This document shows, piece after piece, positions 1 through 6,142 of a stretch of 6,142 nt of DNA. The position numbers were made by a program, and so were the translations under genes. The stretch is from Caldifarciminota bacterium (GTDB taxonomy: Bacteria > Hydrothermota > Hydrothermia > S141-80): assembly GCA_015490255.1 (NCBI GenBank), contig WFYF01000130.1:1-6142 (forward strand). The letters run 5' to 3'. The notes beneath the pieces are model-generated. The model ran no database searches. It was not told where the DNA came from and saw nothing but the letters and a program-made list of their open reading frames with translations. Position 1 is the stretch's first letter; every line of letters starts with the position of its first letter.

Positions 1-29
1 AACGCATGTCTGAGGTCAGTCCCGCGCAA

Positions 30-58
30 TTGAAGGTTCTCTGACGGCTCTGTACACT
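30..58 (+). promoter_or_regulatory. candidate sigma70-like promoter for the three-gene operon
   Basis: Seen: TTGAAG at 30-35 and TACACT at 53-58, separated by 17 bases, each matching 4 of 6 positions of the TTGACA/TATAAT consensus. The predicted transcript would start near base 65 and give a leader of roughly 20-25 bases before the ATG at 88, which suits the Shine-Dalgarno site there. Weak point: two half-matched hexamers can arise by chance, the host's sigma factors are unknown, and bases 1-44 might instead be the tail of an upstream gene in the same operon. Confidence 0.33.
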
Positions 59-75
59 TCCCTCCAGACAAACAC

Positions 76-81
76 AAGGAG
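76..81 (+). promoter_or_regulatory. Shine-Dalgarno site of the first gene
   Basis: AAGGAG lies 6 bases before the ATG at 88-90, near-ideal sequence and spacing. It fixes the start of the PorV/PorQ-like gene at 88 rather than at the second in-frame ATG at 100. It is the only strong ribosome-binding site among the three gene starts in the window, which suggests that ribosomes load mainly here and that the downstream genes depend on coupling. Confidence 0.75.
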
Positions 82-87
82 CGAGGC

Positions 88-888
88 ATGCACTGGTTGA
101 TGGTCGCCCTGCTTTTTGAACAGCCTGTGGGCCATCCGGCGGAGCTGGGTCTGGGCTCCGTGGTCGCCCTCCCCACCTCTCCTGCAGCCGCATTCCGCAA
201 TCCCGGTGCCCTGGAAGGCCGGAGTTACAGTGCCTTTTTCAGTCTGCCCTACGGTGGCCTCGGCACCTTCCTCCACCATGTGGGCCTTGCCTATGTTCAT
301 CCTTTTGGAGAGGGACTCCGTGCCGGTGTGTATCTGGAACAGGTGGGAGCCAATCTGGAAGGAACCTACACCGGGCGATATGCGGAGATCACCGCAGGGG
401 TGAACGCCGCCTACCGGGTGGCCCGGGTGCTTCGGGCCGGACTGGCCCTGAAACTCCTGCGTTATCAGGACCCCCGGTCCGGAGCCTTCCACGCACCGGG
501 AGTGGATGTGGGACTCCTCTTTCTCCCCCAGCGGTTCTGGACGGTGGGGGTTGTCCTGGCCAACGCCAACCGGCCCACGGTGGGCACGGAAACCGTCCCG
601 CCGGCCCTGGAAGCCGCCGTGGCCCTGTTCCCCTATGAGGGGGTGACCACCACGGCGGGAGTGCGGCAGGTGGAGGGGGAGGCCCTGCGGTGGATGGTGG
701 GTCAGGAGGTGCGCCTGAACGCCTATCCCGTGGTCTTTCGTTTCAGCCTCCAGCGGGAGAGCGACGCCTATGTGGCCTTCGCCGCGGGCGGGGGATTTCG
801 CTTCGCCGGGCTGGATGTGGATTACGCCGCATTTTTCCGTCCAGGACTGCCCATATCCCACAGTTTCGCCCTGAACCGGGTGTGGTGA
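88..888 (+). CDS. PorV/PorQ-like outer-membrane beta-barrel protein
   Basis: This 266-residue protein resembles the PorV/PorQ (UPF0164-like) family of FadL-related outer-membrane barrels. Seen: a short hydrophobic N-terminus (about residues 3-10, a weak signal peptide with little positive charge), then the family's typical opening, a small-residue stretch GLGSVVALPTSPAAA (21-35) followed by FRNPGAL (36-42), which corresponds to the usual 'D-P-S-A-x-x-x-N-P-A' segment. The rest alternates short amphipathic beta-strands rich in Gly, Tyr, Phe and Val with charged turns. The last residue is Trp (ALNRVW), and an aromatic C-terminus is the usual barrel-insertion signal. It is shorter than classical PorV/PorQ proteins (over 300 residues). 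In Bacteroidota, PorV works in type IX secretion, but many relatives have no known role and no other secretion gene is visible here. The next gene starts 1 base after the stop, so the two are probably translated together. The barrel class is fairly sure; the exact function is unknown. Confidence 0.8.
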   Translation: MHWLMVALLFEQPVGHPAELGLGSVVALPTSPAAAFRNPGALEGRSYSAFFSLPYGGLGTFLHHVGLAYVHPFGEGLRAGVYLEQVGANLEGTYTGRYAEITAGVNAAYRVARVLRAGLALKLLRYQDPRSGAFHAPGVDVGLLFLPQRFWTVGVVLANANRPTVGTETVPPALEAAVALFPYEGVTTTAGVRQVEGEALRWMVGQEVRLNAYPVVFRFSLQRESDAYVAFAAGGGFRFAGLDVDYAAFFRPGLPISHSFALNRVW

Positions 889-892
889 GATG
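884..892 (+). promoter_or_regulatory. stop-start junction, first to second gene
   Basis: The TGA at 886-888 is followed by one base and then ATG at 890-892. The only purine-rich sequence is GGTGAG at 884-889, directly against the ATG and too close for a normal Shine-Dalgarno site. An in-frame TGA at 872-874 leaves no alternative start upstream for the second gene. This suggests termination-reinitiation, meaning translational coupling, rather than independent ribosome loading. Confidence 0.45.
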
Positions 893-3325
893 ACCGGGGC
901 TGGCCTGCTGCTTTTTCCGGTCCTGCTTGCCATCAATCTGAACTCCGCTCCCCCTGAGAGCCTTCGTCTGCTGCCCATCGGATATGAGGACGCGGTGAGC
1001 CTGGCCGCCCGGGAGGGCCGGAGGGTGGAGGAAGTCCTCCAGACAGCACGCATCCCGGAGGAAAAGGTTCAGCGCATTGTGACTTATCGCACCCTACACG
1101 GTCCCTTTCGGACGGTGTATGATCTGTTCCGAATCCCGGGGATCACCTCCGGCGATGTGGCTCGCTGGAAGGACCATCTCGTGGTGACCCCTCCGGAACA
1201 GCGGGGTGTGGTGCGGGATGTGGAGCGGATCCGGAGTTTCGGAGCCCTTGAGGAAAGTCCCCGGGCCAGTGCCTTTGATTACTGGCTGTTTCGTCTCCGC
1301 GCCCCCATCTGGATCCAGAAGGCCTCGGTGGAGGAGCTCCAGAGCCTGCCGGGTGTGAGTTTGCTGGATGCGGTGGCGGCGATACGCTATGCCCGCAAGG
1401 CCAGCCTCTATCGGGTTTCTCACCTTCGTCGTGCTCCCGAACTTTCCTCCTATGGCTATTTCAATCTGCGTCCTTTTGTGACCGTTCGGGAGCCCCGCCT
1501 CCCCGCCTGGTACGGCTGGGCTTCGGTGAACGTCTATTTGCCCAACGACGTGGTGTATTCCACGGATTATCTGTATGAGCGGCTGCAGGAGCTGGACGTC
1601 CGGGCTGCCGACACCACCCTCCGGGAACGCCTGCGGTCTGCGGGCTGGACGGATGCCCAGATAGACAGCCTTTCTGCCCGTCTGGTGCGTTATCGTCAGG
1701 ATGAAAGCCGGATTTCTCCCCGGCCCTTTTTCCGGTTCAAAAGTGTGGTGAACCACCGGCAGGGCTTTCGTACGGGCTTTGCCTTCCACCAGTCTCCCTT
1801 TTATCTGGAAGGTCCCCTGGTGCGAGGATTTGTGGATTACACGTCCTCCGGAGTGGTGGAACGCCTGCTCCTGGGGCACTTCCGGATCGCCCTGGACCAG
1901 GGGGTGATGATGGACAACGCTGAGGAAGCCCGGGATCGCCTGATGGATCGGGACCAGGGGGTGTTTGGCGATCTCACGGCCAGCCGGACCATGGGCCTTC
2001 TGGGGGGGTATGCCCGGCTGGGATACCGGCGTTTTCACCTTTCAACGTATGCCGCCTTCAATCGCCGCCCCGTGCTGCTGGACCGCAGCGGTGATCCCCT
2101 GTTCCTCTACACCGGATCCTTTATCCCCACCGATCTGTGGGACCGGAGCGTCCGGGAGCGGGTGGTGGGAAGCTTCGTGGATCTGGACTTTCCCCGACCT
2201 TTCCTGGTGGGCTCCCGTCTGCGCCTGCATTTCCTGGATATCACCTATGATCGCCCGCTCTCCATGCGCTTTGAGGACCTGGACCTCCCCCTGGACCGGG
2301 AAGATCTCGGTTATGATGCGAGCTTTCCCGAAGGTCCTGTGGACGGTTACCGGTTTCTCGGGTTTGCCTTCCAGACCGTGAAGTTTCCGGTGAGCCTGGA
2401 AATGGAGGGGGCCCGACAGCTCCGGGGTGGTTCGGGAAGCGCCCTCGCCGTGGCCATCCGGGTGCAGAAACCCCGGTTTTTCTGGAATCTCCACTATCGC
2501 CGCCAGGATCCCGGTTTCTTCAACCCCTACCAGCGTTCCTTCCAGGAGGACAGCCGGTTTGAGGACACACCCCTGGAGCGGCCCTACCGCCTGGTGGATC
2601 CCCTGGCCTCCTCTCTCCGGAGCTTCCCCGCTCCCAAGCCGGAGGAGGGTTTTTTCCTGGAGACCCGGTATCAGCTCAACCGGAAGTGGCTGGTCCCCCG
2701 GTTTTATGTGGATGTGTGGCGGGACCTCGCCGACGGCCTCTGGAACTACCGGATCAACGTGGAGGGCGAGTTCCGGCCGGTCCATGCGGTGCGGTTCCGC
2801 TATCGGGAGCGCTTCCAGAAACGCCGGAACCTCCGGGGGGTGGCCTATACGGAGAGTTATTCCGAGGAGCGGGCCCTCCGGGTGTTCTATCTTCTGGCGC
2901 GGGGCATCGCGGGGGTGGAGATCCGTCAGAGCACGGTGGACCTGACCCCTCGCATTGATCTTCCCCGGGCGGGGATGAAGGGGGGATTCGTGAGCCTGTT
3001 TCTCCGGTATGATCTCACCTCCCGGACCCAGGTTCAGGCGGGAACGGCCGTGTGGACGAATGAGGGAGGGAGCCAGTGGATTTTTGAAGACACGGGGATT
3101 GACTTCCTGTATGGGGATGGAAGCAAGTTCTATATCACGGTGACCCATGGTGTGGCGGATCGTCTGGTGGCTCGCCTCAAACTCCGGCTGAAAAACTCCC
3201 TCTATCGCGGGAACCTGAATCTGGAGAACGGGATGGTGGACGCCTTCGGGCGTCCGGTGGAGGGAAGTTTTGCCACGGAAGAACCCTCCTGGTTCCTTTC
3301 CTGGACCCTGGACTATTTCTTCTGA
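890..3325 (+). CDS. helix-hairpin-helix (ComEA-like) outer-membrane beta-barrel protein
   Basis: Predicted secreted protein of 811 residues. Residues 5-14 form a short hydrophobic stretch ending in Ala, a probable but minimal signal peptide. HhH module one spans about 15-99: INLNSAPPESLRLLP (15-29) is the typical 'N-x-N-x-A-x-x-x-E-L-x-x-L-P' opening of ComEA-type domains, followed by a second hairpin at LFRIPGIT (79-86). A further hairpin is at KASVEELQSLPGV (144-156), with its module ending near 199. A helical linker lies at about 244-269. The remainder, from about 275, looks like a large barrel of alternating strands; the segment GHFRIALDQGVMM (329-341) resembles the 'G-D-[YF]-x-x-x-x-G-Q-G-L' signature that I recall from large HhH proteins of Bacteroidota. 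It ends SWFLSWTLDYFF, a clear C-terminal barrel strand with terminal Phe. The HhH modules would sit in the periplasm. ComEA HhH domains bind DNA during uptake, but a DNA role here is inference. The family has no function I can state. The stop is 3 bases before the next gene. Confidence 0.85.
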   Translation: MTGAGLLLFPVLLAINLNSAPPESLRLLPIGYEDAVSLAAREGRRVEEVLQTARIPEEKVQRIVTYRTLHGPFRTVYDLFRIPGITSGDVARWKDHLVVTPPEQRGVVRDVERIRSFGALEESPRASAFDYWLFRLRAPIWIQKASVEELQSLPGVSLLDAVAAIRYARKASLYRVSHLRRAPELSSYGYFNLRPFVTVREPRLPAWYGWASVNVYLPNDVVYSTDYLYERLQELDVRAADTTLRERLRSAGWTDAQIDSLSARLVRYRQDESRISPRPFFRFKSVVNHRQGFRTGFAFHQSPFYLEGPLVRGFVDYTSSGVVERLLLGHFRIALDQGVMMDNAEEARDRLMDRDQGVFGDLTASRTMGLLGGYARLGYRRFHLSTYAAFNRRPVLLDRSGDPLFLYTGSFIPTDLWDRSVRERVVGSFVDLDFPRPFLVGSRLRLHFLDITYDRPLSMRFEDLDLPLDREDLGYDASFPEGPVDGYRFLGFAFQTVKFPVSLEMEGARQLRGGSGSALAVAIRVQKPRFFWNLHYRRQDPGFFNPYQRSFQEDSRFEDTPLERPYRLVDPLASSLRSFPAPKPEEGFFLETRYQLNRKWLVPRFYVDVWRDLADGLWNYRINVEGEFRPVHAVRFRYRERFQKRRNLRGVAYTESYSEERALRVFYLLARGIAGVEIRQSTVDLTPRIDLPRAGMKGGFVSLFLRYDLTSRTQVQAGTAVWTNEGGSQWIFEDTGIDFLYGDGSKFYITVTHGVADRLVARLKLRLKNSLYRGNLNLENGMVDAFGRPVEGSFATEEPSWFLSWTLDYFF

Positions 3326-3331
3326 GGCATG
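3323..3331 (+). promoter_or_regulatory. in-frame stop-start junction, second to third gene
   Basis: The sequence TGA-GGC-ATG puts the third gene in exactly the same reading frame as the second, with a single stop codon and one codon between them. The only Shine-Dalgarno-like bases, GAGG at 3324-3327, stand 1 base from the ATG, too close for normal use. Reinitiation after the stop is the simplest reading. The upstream protein ends with a proper barrel strand and terminal Phe, so this TGA is very probably a true stop. Confidence 0.5.
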
Positions 3332-6142
3332 TGGCGGGAAGATCCTCTGACGGGGCTCGCAGAGCGGGGGGGACTGGAGGATCTCCTGAAGCGGGTTGCT
3401 GTACGGGTGGAACGGGAAGGAATCCCGGTGGCCTGTGCGGTGGCCGATATGGACGATTTCAAGGCTGTGAACGACACCTTCGGGCACGCGGAGGGAGATC
3501 GGGTTCTCCAGGCGTTTGGCCGGTATGTTCGCAAGCGGCTTCGTCCCGGTGTGCATATTCTGCGGCTGGGCGGGGATGAATTTCTGATCCTCTTTGAAGG
3601 ACGGTCCCGATCTTCGGCGTCTCGCACCCTTCGCCGGTGGATCCAGGACCTTTCGGTGCACGGACTCGCGGGGCATGCGGTGGGCTTGAGCGCCGGACTT
3701 GCGGGGATTCCGGATGACACCACGGATGTCTATGAACTTCTGCCCCTCGCGGATCAGGCCCTGTATCTGGCGAAAGCCCGGGGGAAAGGGACGCTGGCCT
3801 ATCCCGCACCCCGTCGGGTCCGGTTGAACTGGCCCCCGTCCTATGTGCCCCGGCCGGTGGAGCAGCGGACGCTGGCCACCCTTCTTCGGGAACGGTCGGT
3901 GGTGGTGATCCGGGGCCCGGAAGGTGCAGGAAAGACGCGCTTTGTGCAGGAAGTCCTCCGGGGAAGGGCAACCCTGTGGAGACCCGGAGCGGCTGCCGGA
4001 GCGTCGCAGCGGATTCGCACTTCGGTGGTTGTGGTGGATGACGCCCACACCCTCACGGATGCAGAGTGGGCCCGGGTGGGTCGGTGGGTCCAGGAGGGGA
4101 AAACCTGCGTTCTGGTGGTTCCCGACCGGGCGTTTTCCGGAATCCAGTTCCGCCTTCAACCTCTCTTTTTGTCTTATCGGGTGGGTGAGCTGCGCATCCC
4201 TCCCATGCATCACGAGTTTCCCCGTCTCGTGGAGCGAGCGCTGGGCGGCGTGGTGCCGGGAGGGCTCACGGAAGATCTTTTTGAACTTTCCGGAGGGCTT
4301 CCAGGGCTGGTCGGAAGCCTGCTGCGCGCCCTGGTGAATGAAGGACTGCTCGCTCCCGCGCAGACGCACTGGGTGTATCCCGGCATCCCCCCGGGGTTTT
4401 ATCCCGCCGACCTTGTCCCGTTGTGGGAGAGACGAATCCGGGATCTGTCCCCTGGAGAGAAAACGCTTCTCGGGATTCTGGCGGTTATGGGCGGGGAGGC
4501 AGCCCTTGCAGAGCTCCTGCAAGGTGCGGATGAGGAAGGTGTGGATTCTCCGGAAGAGATGCTGGGCAATCTGGAGGAGAAGGGCTGGATTCATACCCGG
4601 GATCAGGCTGGAAGGGAGATTGTTTCCTTCCGGGAAAAGGCCTGGGTCTTTCTGGCACACCGGTTGCTTTCGCCCCAATCCCGGAAACGTGTGATGTTGT
4701 GGGCCCTGGAAAACGCCCGGATGGACTCCGGCATCTGGCGTTTGTATCTGCTCTCCCAGGTGGATGATTCAGCTTTCCGCACGGCATACCGAAAAACCCT
4801 GAAAAACATGCTGGCCACCCTGGACATCCGGGGTCTTCAGCGACTTTTGCTCGTGATTCCGGAAAAAGATCGTGATGATCCGCTGGTTCTGGAGGCCTCG
4901 CTGTGGTTGCTGCGTGCCACAGGCCGTTTTCGGGAACTGGTCCGGCAAATTCCCGAGCCACCGCCGGAAAATCTGCGGTGGATTTACCTCTCCGCCCTGG
5001 GAGACCTCGGCAAAATCAAACAGGCGATGCAGCTTGCAGAAAAATGGGAGAGGGAGGCGGATCCCCTCCTTCAGTCCATTGTGGGCTGGGTTTATCTGGT
5101 GGGGGGGCAGCCCGACAGGGCGAAACGCGTGTTCTCCCGCCTGATACGATCCGGGGGAAAAGGACATCGGTTTGCTCTGGTCCAGGCTCTGTATGCCATG
5201 GGGGAAATGGCCCGGCAGAAGGGACAAAATGTTCAGGCTCTGCGGTATTACCACCGGGCGCAGGAAACCCTTCGCCCCACGCGATATGTCCGCGGCAAAG
5301 TGCTCCTGGCCCTTGCCCAGGCCGTGGTCCTGGTCCAGCGGGGTCGGCTCCGCGATGCCGCACGCCTCTATCAGCAGGCCCTGGAACAGATCCGGGCGCA
5401 GGACATGCTGGATGTGGAAGGTTTCGGAGCCTATGGTCTTGGAGATATTCATCTGGAACAGGGATATGTGCTTTCGGCCAGAAAGCACCTGATGGATGCC
5501 CTGCGATTGTTTCGCCTTGCAGGAACTCGCCGGCTGCTGCCTCTCGCGCTGGACGATCTGACTTTTCTTTTTCTGTCTGCAGGAGACTGGACAAGGGCTC
5601 GTGGATTTTTCCACCTGTTTGAGAAAGAAGGGAACGCGGATCCGGAGTTCAGCATGCTGGAAAAAGAAGTTCTTCGCCTCTGGTTCGCTCTGGGGCAGTC
5701 GGCGGTGAAGCCCCTGATCTTCAACCGGGAACTGGAAACTTTTGTCCGGCTTATCGGCGATCGCAGCCGGCCGTCTCTGGTCCGAATGCACCGGCTGGTT
5801 TTCCTTGCTCTGCTTCTCGGGGATCCGGAAACCTTTCAGATTCTCTCTGATGTGTCCCTGCTGCAAAACCCCTCCCGGGATGCTCCGGTGCGTTTCGGGC
5901 AGACTCTTGTGGACATGCAGGTTCATGCGTCTGCCGGACAACGCGAAAACTTCCGGAGGGCCCTCGCCCGGGCCAGGAGGTTTCTGGCCCCTGCCGGAAG
6001 TCCGCTGTGGCGGGGTTTTTATCTCGTCGCCCGGGGCCGTGCGCATTTTCTCCTCGGAAACCCCGAGAGAGCCCGGCAGTCTTTTGAAGAAAGCGAGGTT
6101 GTCTTTCGCCGGCTGGGCTGCACAACCCTGGCACACCAGGTG
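3329..6142 (+). CDS. GGDEF diguanylate cyclase-STAND NTPase-TPR fusion (3' end beyond window)
   Basis: Open for 938 codons with no stop before the window edge, so the C-terminus is missing. Three parts are visible. (1) GGDEF domain, residues 5 to about 170: it opens with DPLTGL (5-10), has the metal/substrate segment DMDDFKAVND (40-49) with Asn48, Asp57 in HAEGD, and an intact GGDEF active site (81-85), followed by ADQALYLAKARGKG. Known role: makes cyclic di-GMP from two GTP. The inhibitory RxxD site is R-P-G-V (72-75), so it is degenerate. (2) STAND/AAA_16-like NTPase: Walker A GPEGAGKT (196-203), Walker B VVVVDDAH (233-240), a likely sensor Arg267 after VLVVPD, a GxP-type motif GGLP (322-325), and a winged helix from LSPGEKTLLGILAV (373) to about 462. 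(3) Helical repeats from about 470; clear TPRs at 615-648, 656-690 and 697-730, and another at 891-929. No signal peptide or membrane segment, so cytoplasmic. The ATG at 3329 is chosen because any later start would remove DPLTGL. Domain calls are strong; the input sensed and the regulated pathway are unknown. Confidence 0.92.
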   Translation, partial: MWREDPLTGLAERGGLEDLLKRVAVRVEREGIPVACAVADMDDFKAVNDTFGHAEGDRVLQAFGRYVRKRLRPGVHILRLGGDEFLILFEGRSRSSASRTLRRWIQDLSVHGLAGHAVGLSAGLAGIPDDTTDVYELLPLADQALYLAKARGKGTLAYPAPRRVRLNWPPSYVPRPVEQRTLATLLRERSVVVIRGPEGAGKTRFVQEVLRGRATLWRPGAAAGASQRIRTSVVVVDDAHTLTDAEWARVGRWVQEGKTCVLVVPDRAFSGIQFRLQPLFLSYRVGELRIPPMHHEFPRLVERALGGVVPGGLTEDLFELSGGLPGLVGSLLRALVNEGLLAPAQTHWVYPGIPPGFYPADLVPLWERRIRDLSPGEKTLLGILAVMGGEAALAELLQGADEEGVDSPEEMLGNLEEKGWIHTRDQAGREIVSFREKAWVFLAHRLLSPQSRKRVMLWALENARMDSGIWRLYLLSQVDDSAFRTAYRKTLKNMLATLDIRGLQRLLLVIPEKDRDDPLVLEASLWLLRATGRFRELVRQIPEPPPENLRWIYLSALGDLGKIKQAMQLAEKWEREADPLLQSIVGWVYLVGGQPDRAKRVFSRLIRSGGKGHRFALVQALYAMGEMARQKGQNVQALRYYHRAQETLRPTRYVRGKVLLALAQAVVLVQRGRLRDAARLYQQALEQIRAQDMLDVEGFGAYGLGDIHLEQGYVLSARKHLMDALRLFRLAGTRRLLPLALDDLTFLFLSAGDWTRARGFFHLFEKEGNADPEFSMLEKEVLRLWFALGQSAVKPLIFNRELETFVRLIGDRSRPSLVRMHRLVFLALLLGDPETFQILSDVSLLQNPSRDAPVRFGQTLVDMQVHASAGQRENFRRALARARRFLAPAGSPLWRGFYLVARGRAHFLLGNPERARQSFEESEVVFRRLGCTTLAHQV

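Noticed and set aside
3..44. Possible tail of an upstream gene ending at the TGA at 42-44 (about 13 codons)
   Set aside because: All three frames end within the first 44 bases, so the true frame cannot be chosen, and the stretch is too short to recognise.
15..45. Inverted repeat GTCAG (15-19) and CTGAC (41-45)
   Set aside because: Only 5 base pairs with a 21-base loop; expected by chance and not terminator-like.
886..3325. TGA as a recoded sense codon (genetic code change) because two genes end in TGA just before the next
   Set aside because: Both proteins end with an aromatic residue in a typical barrel terminal strand, and no TGA occurs inside any of the three long frames, so TGA acts as a stop here.
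3331..3579. Short plus-strand frame at the start of the third gene
   Set aside because: It is a shadow frame; the real frame starts at the ATG at 3329 and contains the GGDEF, Walker and TPR motifs.
2042..4678. 878-codon open frame on the minus strand, with similar minus-strand frames at 4769-6136 and 1094-2038
   Set aside because: These run in exact codon register with the plus-strand genes, so their stops can only arise opposite TTA, CTA or TCA codons, which these GC-rich genes nearly avoid (for example CTA at 1094, TCA at 2042 and 4769). The translations are rich in His, Pro, Arg and Gln, show no domain, and cross the boundary between two well-supported genes.
2002..5107. Runs of seven G at 2002-2008, 3366-3372 and 5101-5107 as possible phase-variation tracts
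   Set aside because: About this many G7 runs are expected by chance in a 6 kb G-rich window. All lie in frame within conserved-looking coding sequence; phase-variable tracts are usually longer.
1305..5830. Frequent GGATCC hexamers
   Set aside because: They are mostly in-frame codons such as Asp-Pro, Gly-Ser or Trp-Ile-Gln overlaps in GC-rich coding sequence; spacing is irregular and shows no repeat structure.

Overview
The window is 6,142 bases of GC-rich bacterial DNA (about 60% G+C judged by eye). It is almost fully coding, all on the + strand. Three genes follow each other with gaps of 1 and 3 bases, which looks like one operon that continues past the right edge. Two of the three products look like Gram-negative outer-membrane beta-barrels: a PorV/PorQ-type protein, and a large barrel with N-terminal helix-hairpin-helix modules. 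Both types are familiar from Bacteroidota and other FCB-group or candidate-phylum bacteria, so I infer a Gram-negative, FCB-like host. I cannot name a species.

Layout. Bases 1-87 are a short leader with a candidate promoter and a good Shine-Dalgarno site. Bases 88-888 encode a 266-residue PorV/PorQ-like protein. Bases 890-3325 encode an 811-residue secreted protein: ComEA-like helix-hairpin-helix (HhH) modules, a short helical linker, then a long beta-barrel ending in Phe. Bases 3329-6142 encode at least 938 residues of a cytoplasmic signalling protein with no stop codon before the window ends. It has an N-terminal GGDEF (diguanylate cyclase) domain, a STAND-type P-loop NTPase with winged helix, and a long TPR/MalT-like superhelix.

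The third gene is the most interesting. Its layout is effector, then STAND NTPase switch, then repeat sensor. This is the plan of NLR/Avs-like proteins and of class III cyclase-AAA-TPR regulators, but here the effector is a GGDEF nucleotide cyclase starting four residues from the N-terminus. The catalytic GGDEF residues are intact, while the usual product-inhibition motif (RxxD) is broken. Inference: cyclic dinucleotide synthesis is gated by ATP/ADP state and ligand binding on the TPR superhelix.

How the genes work together is not proven. Tight spacing and weak internal ribosome-binding sites suggest co-transcription and translational coupling. Either the two outer-membrane proteins form one envelope machine co-regulated with a cyclic-nucleotide switch, or the signalling gene is simply a passenger in the operon. 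No RNA genes, CRISPR arrays, insertion sequences, terminators or convincing repeats were seen.
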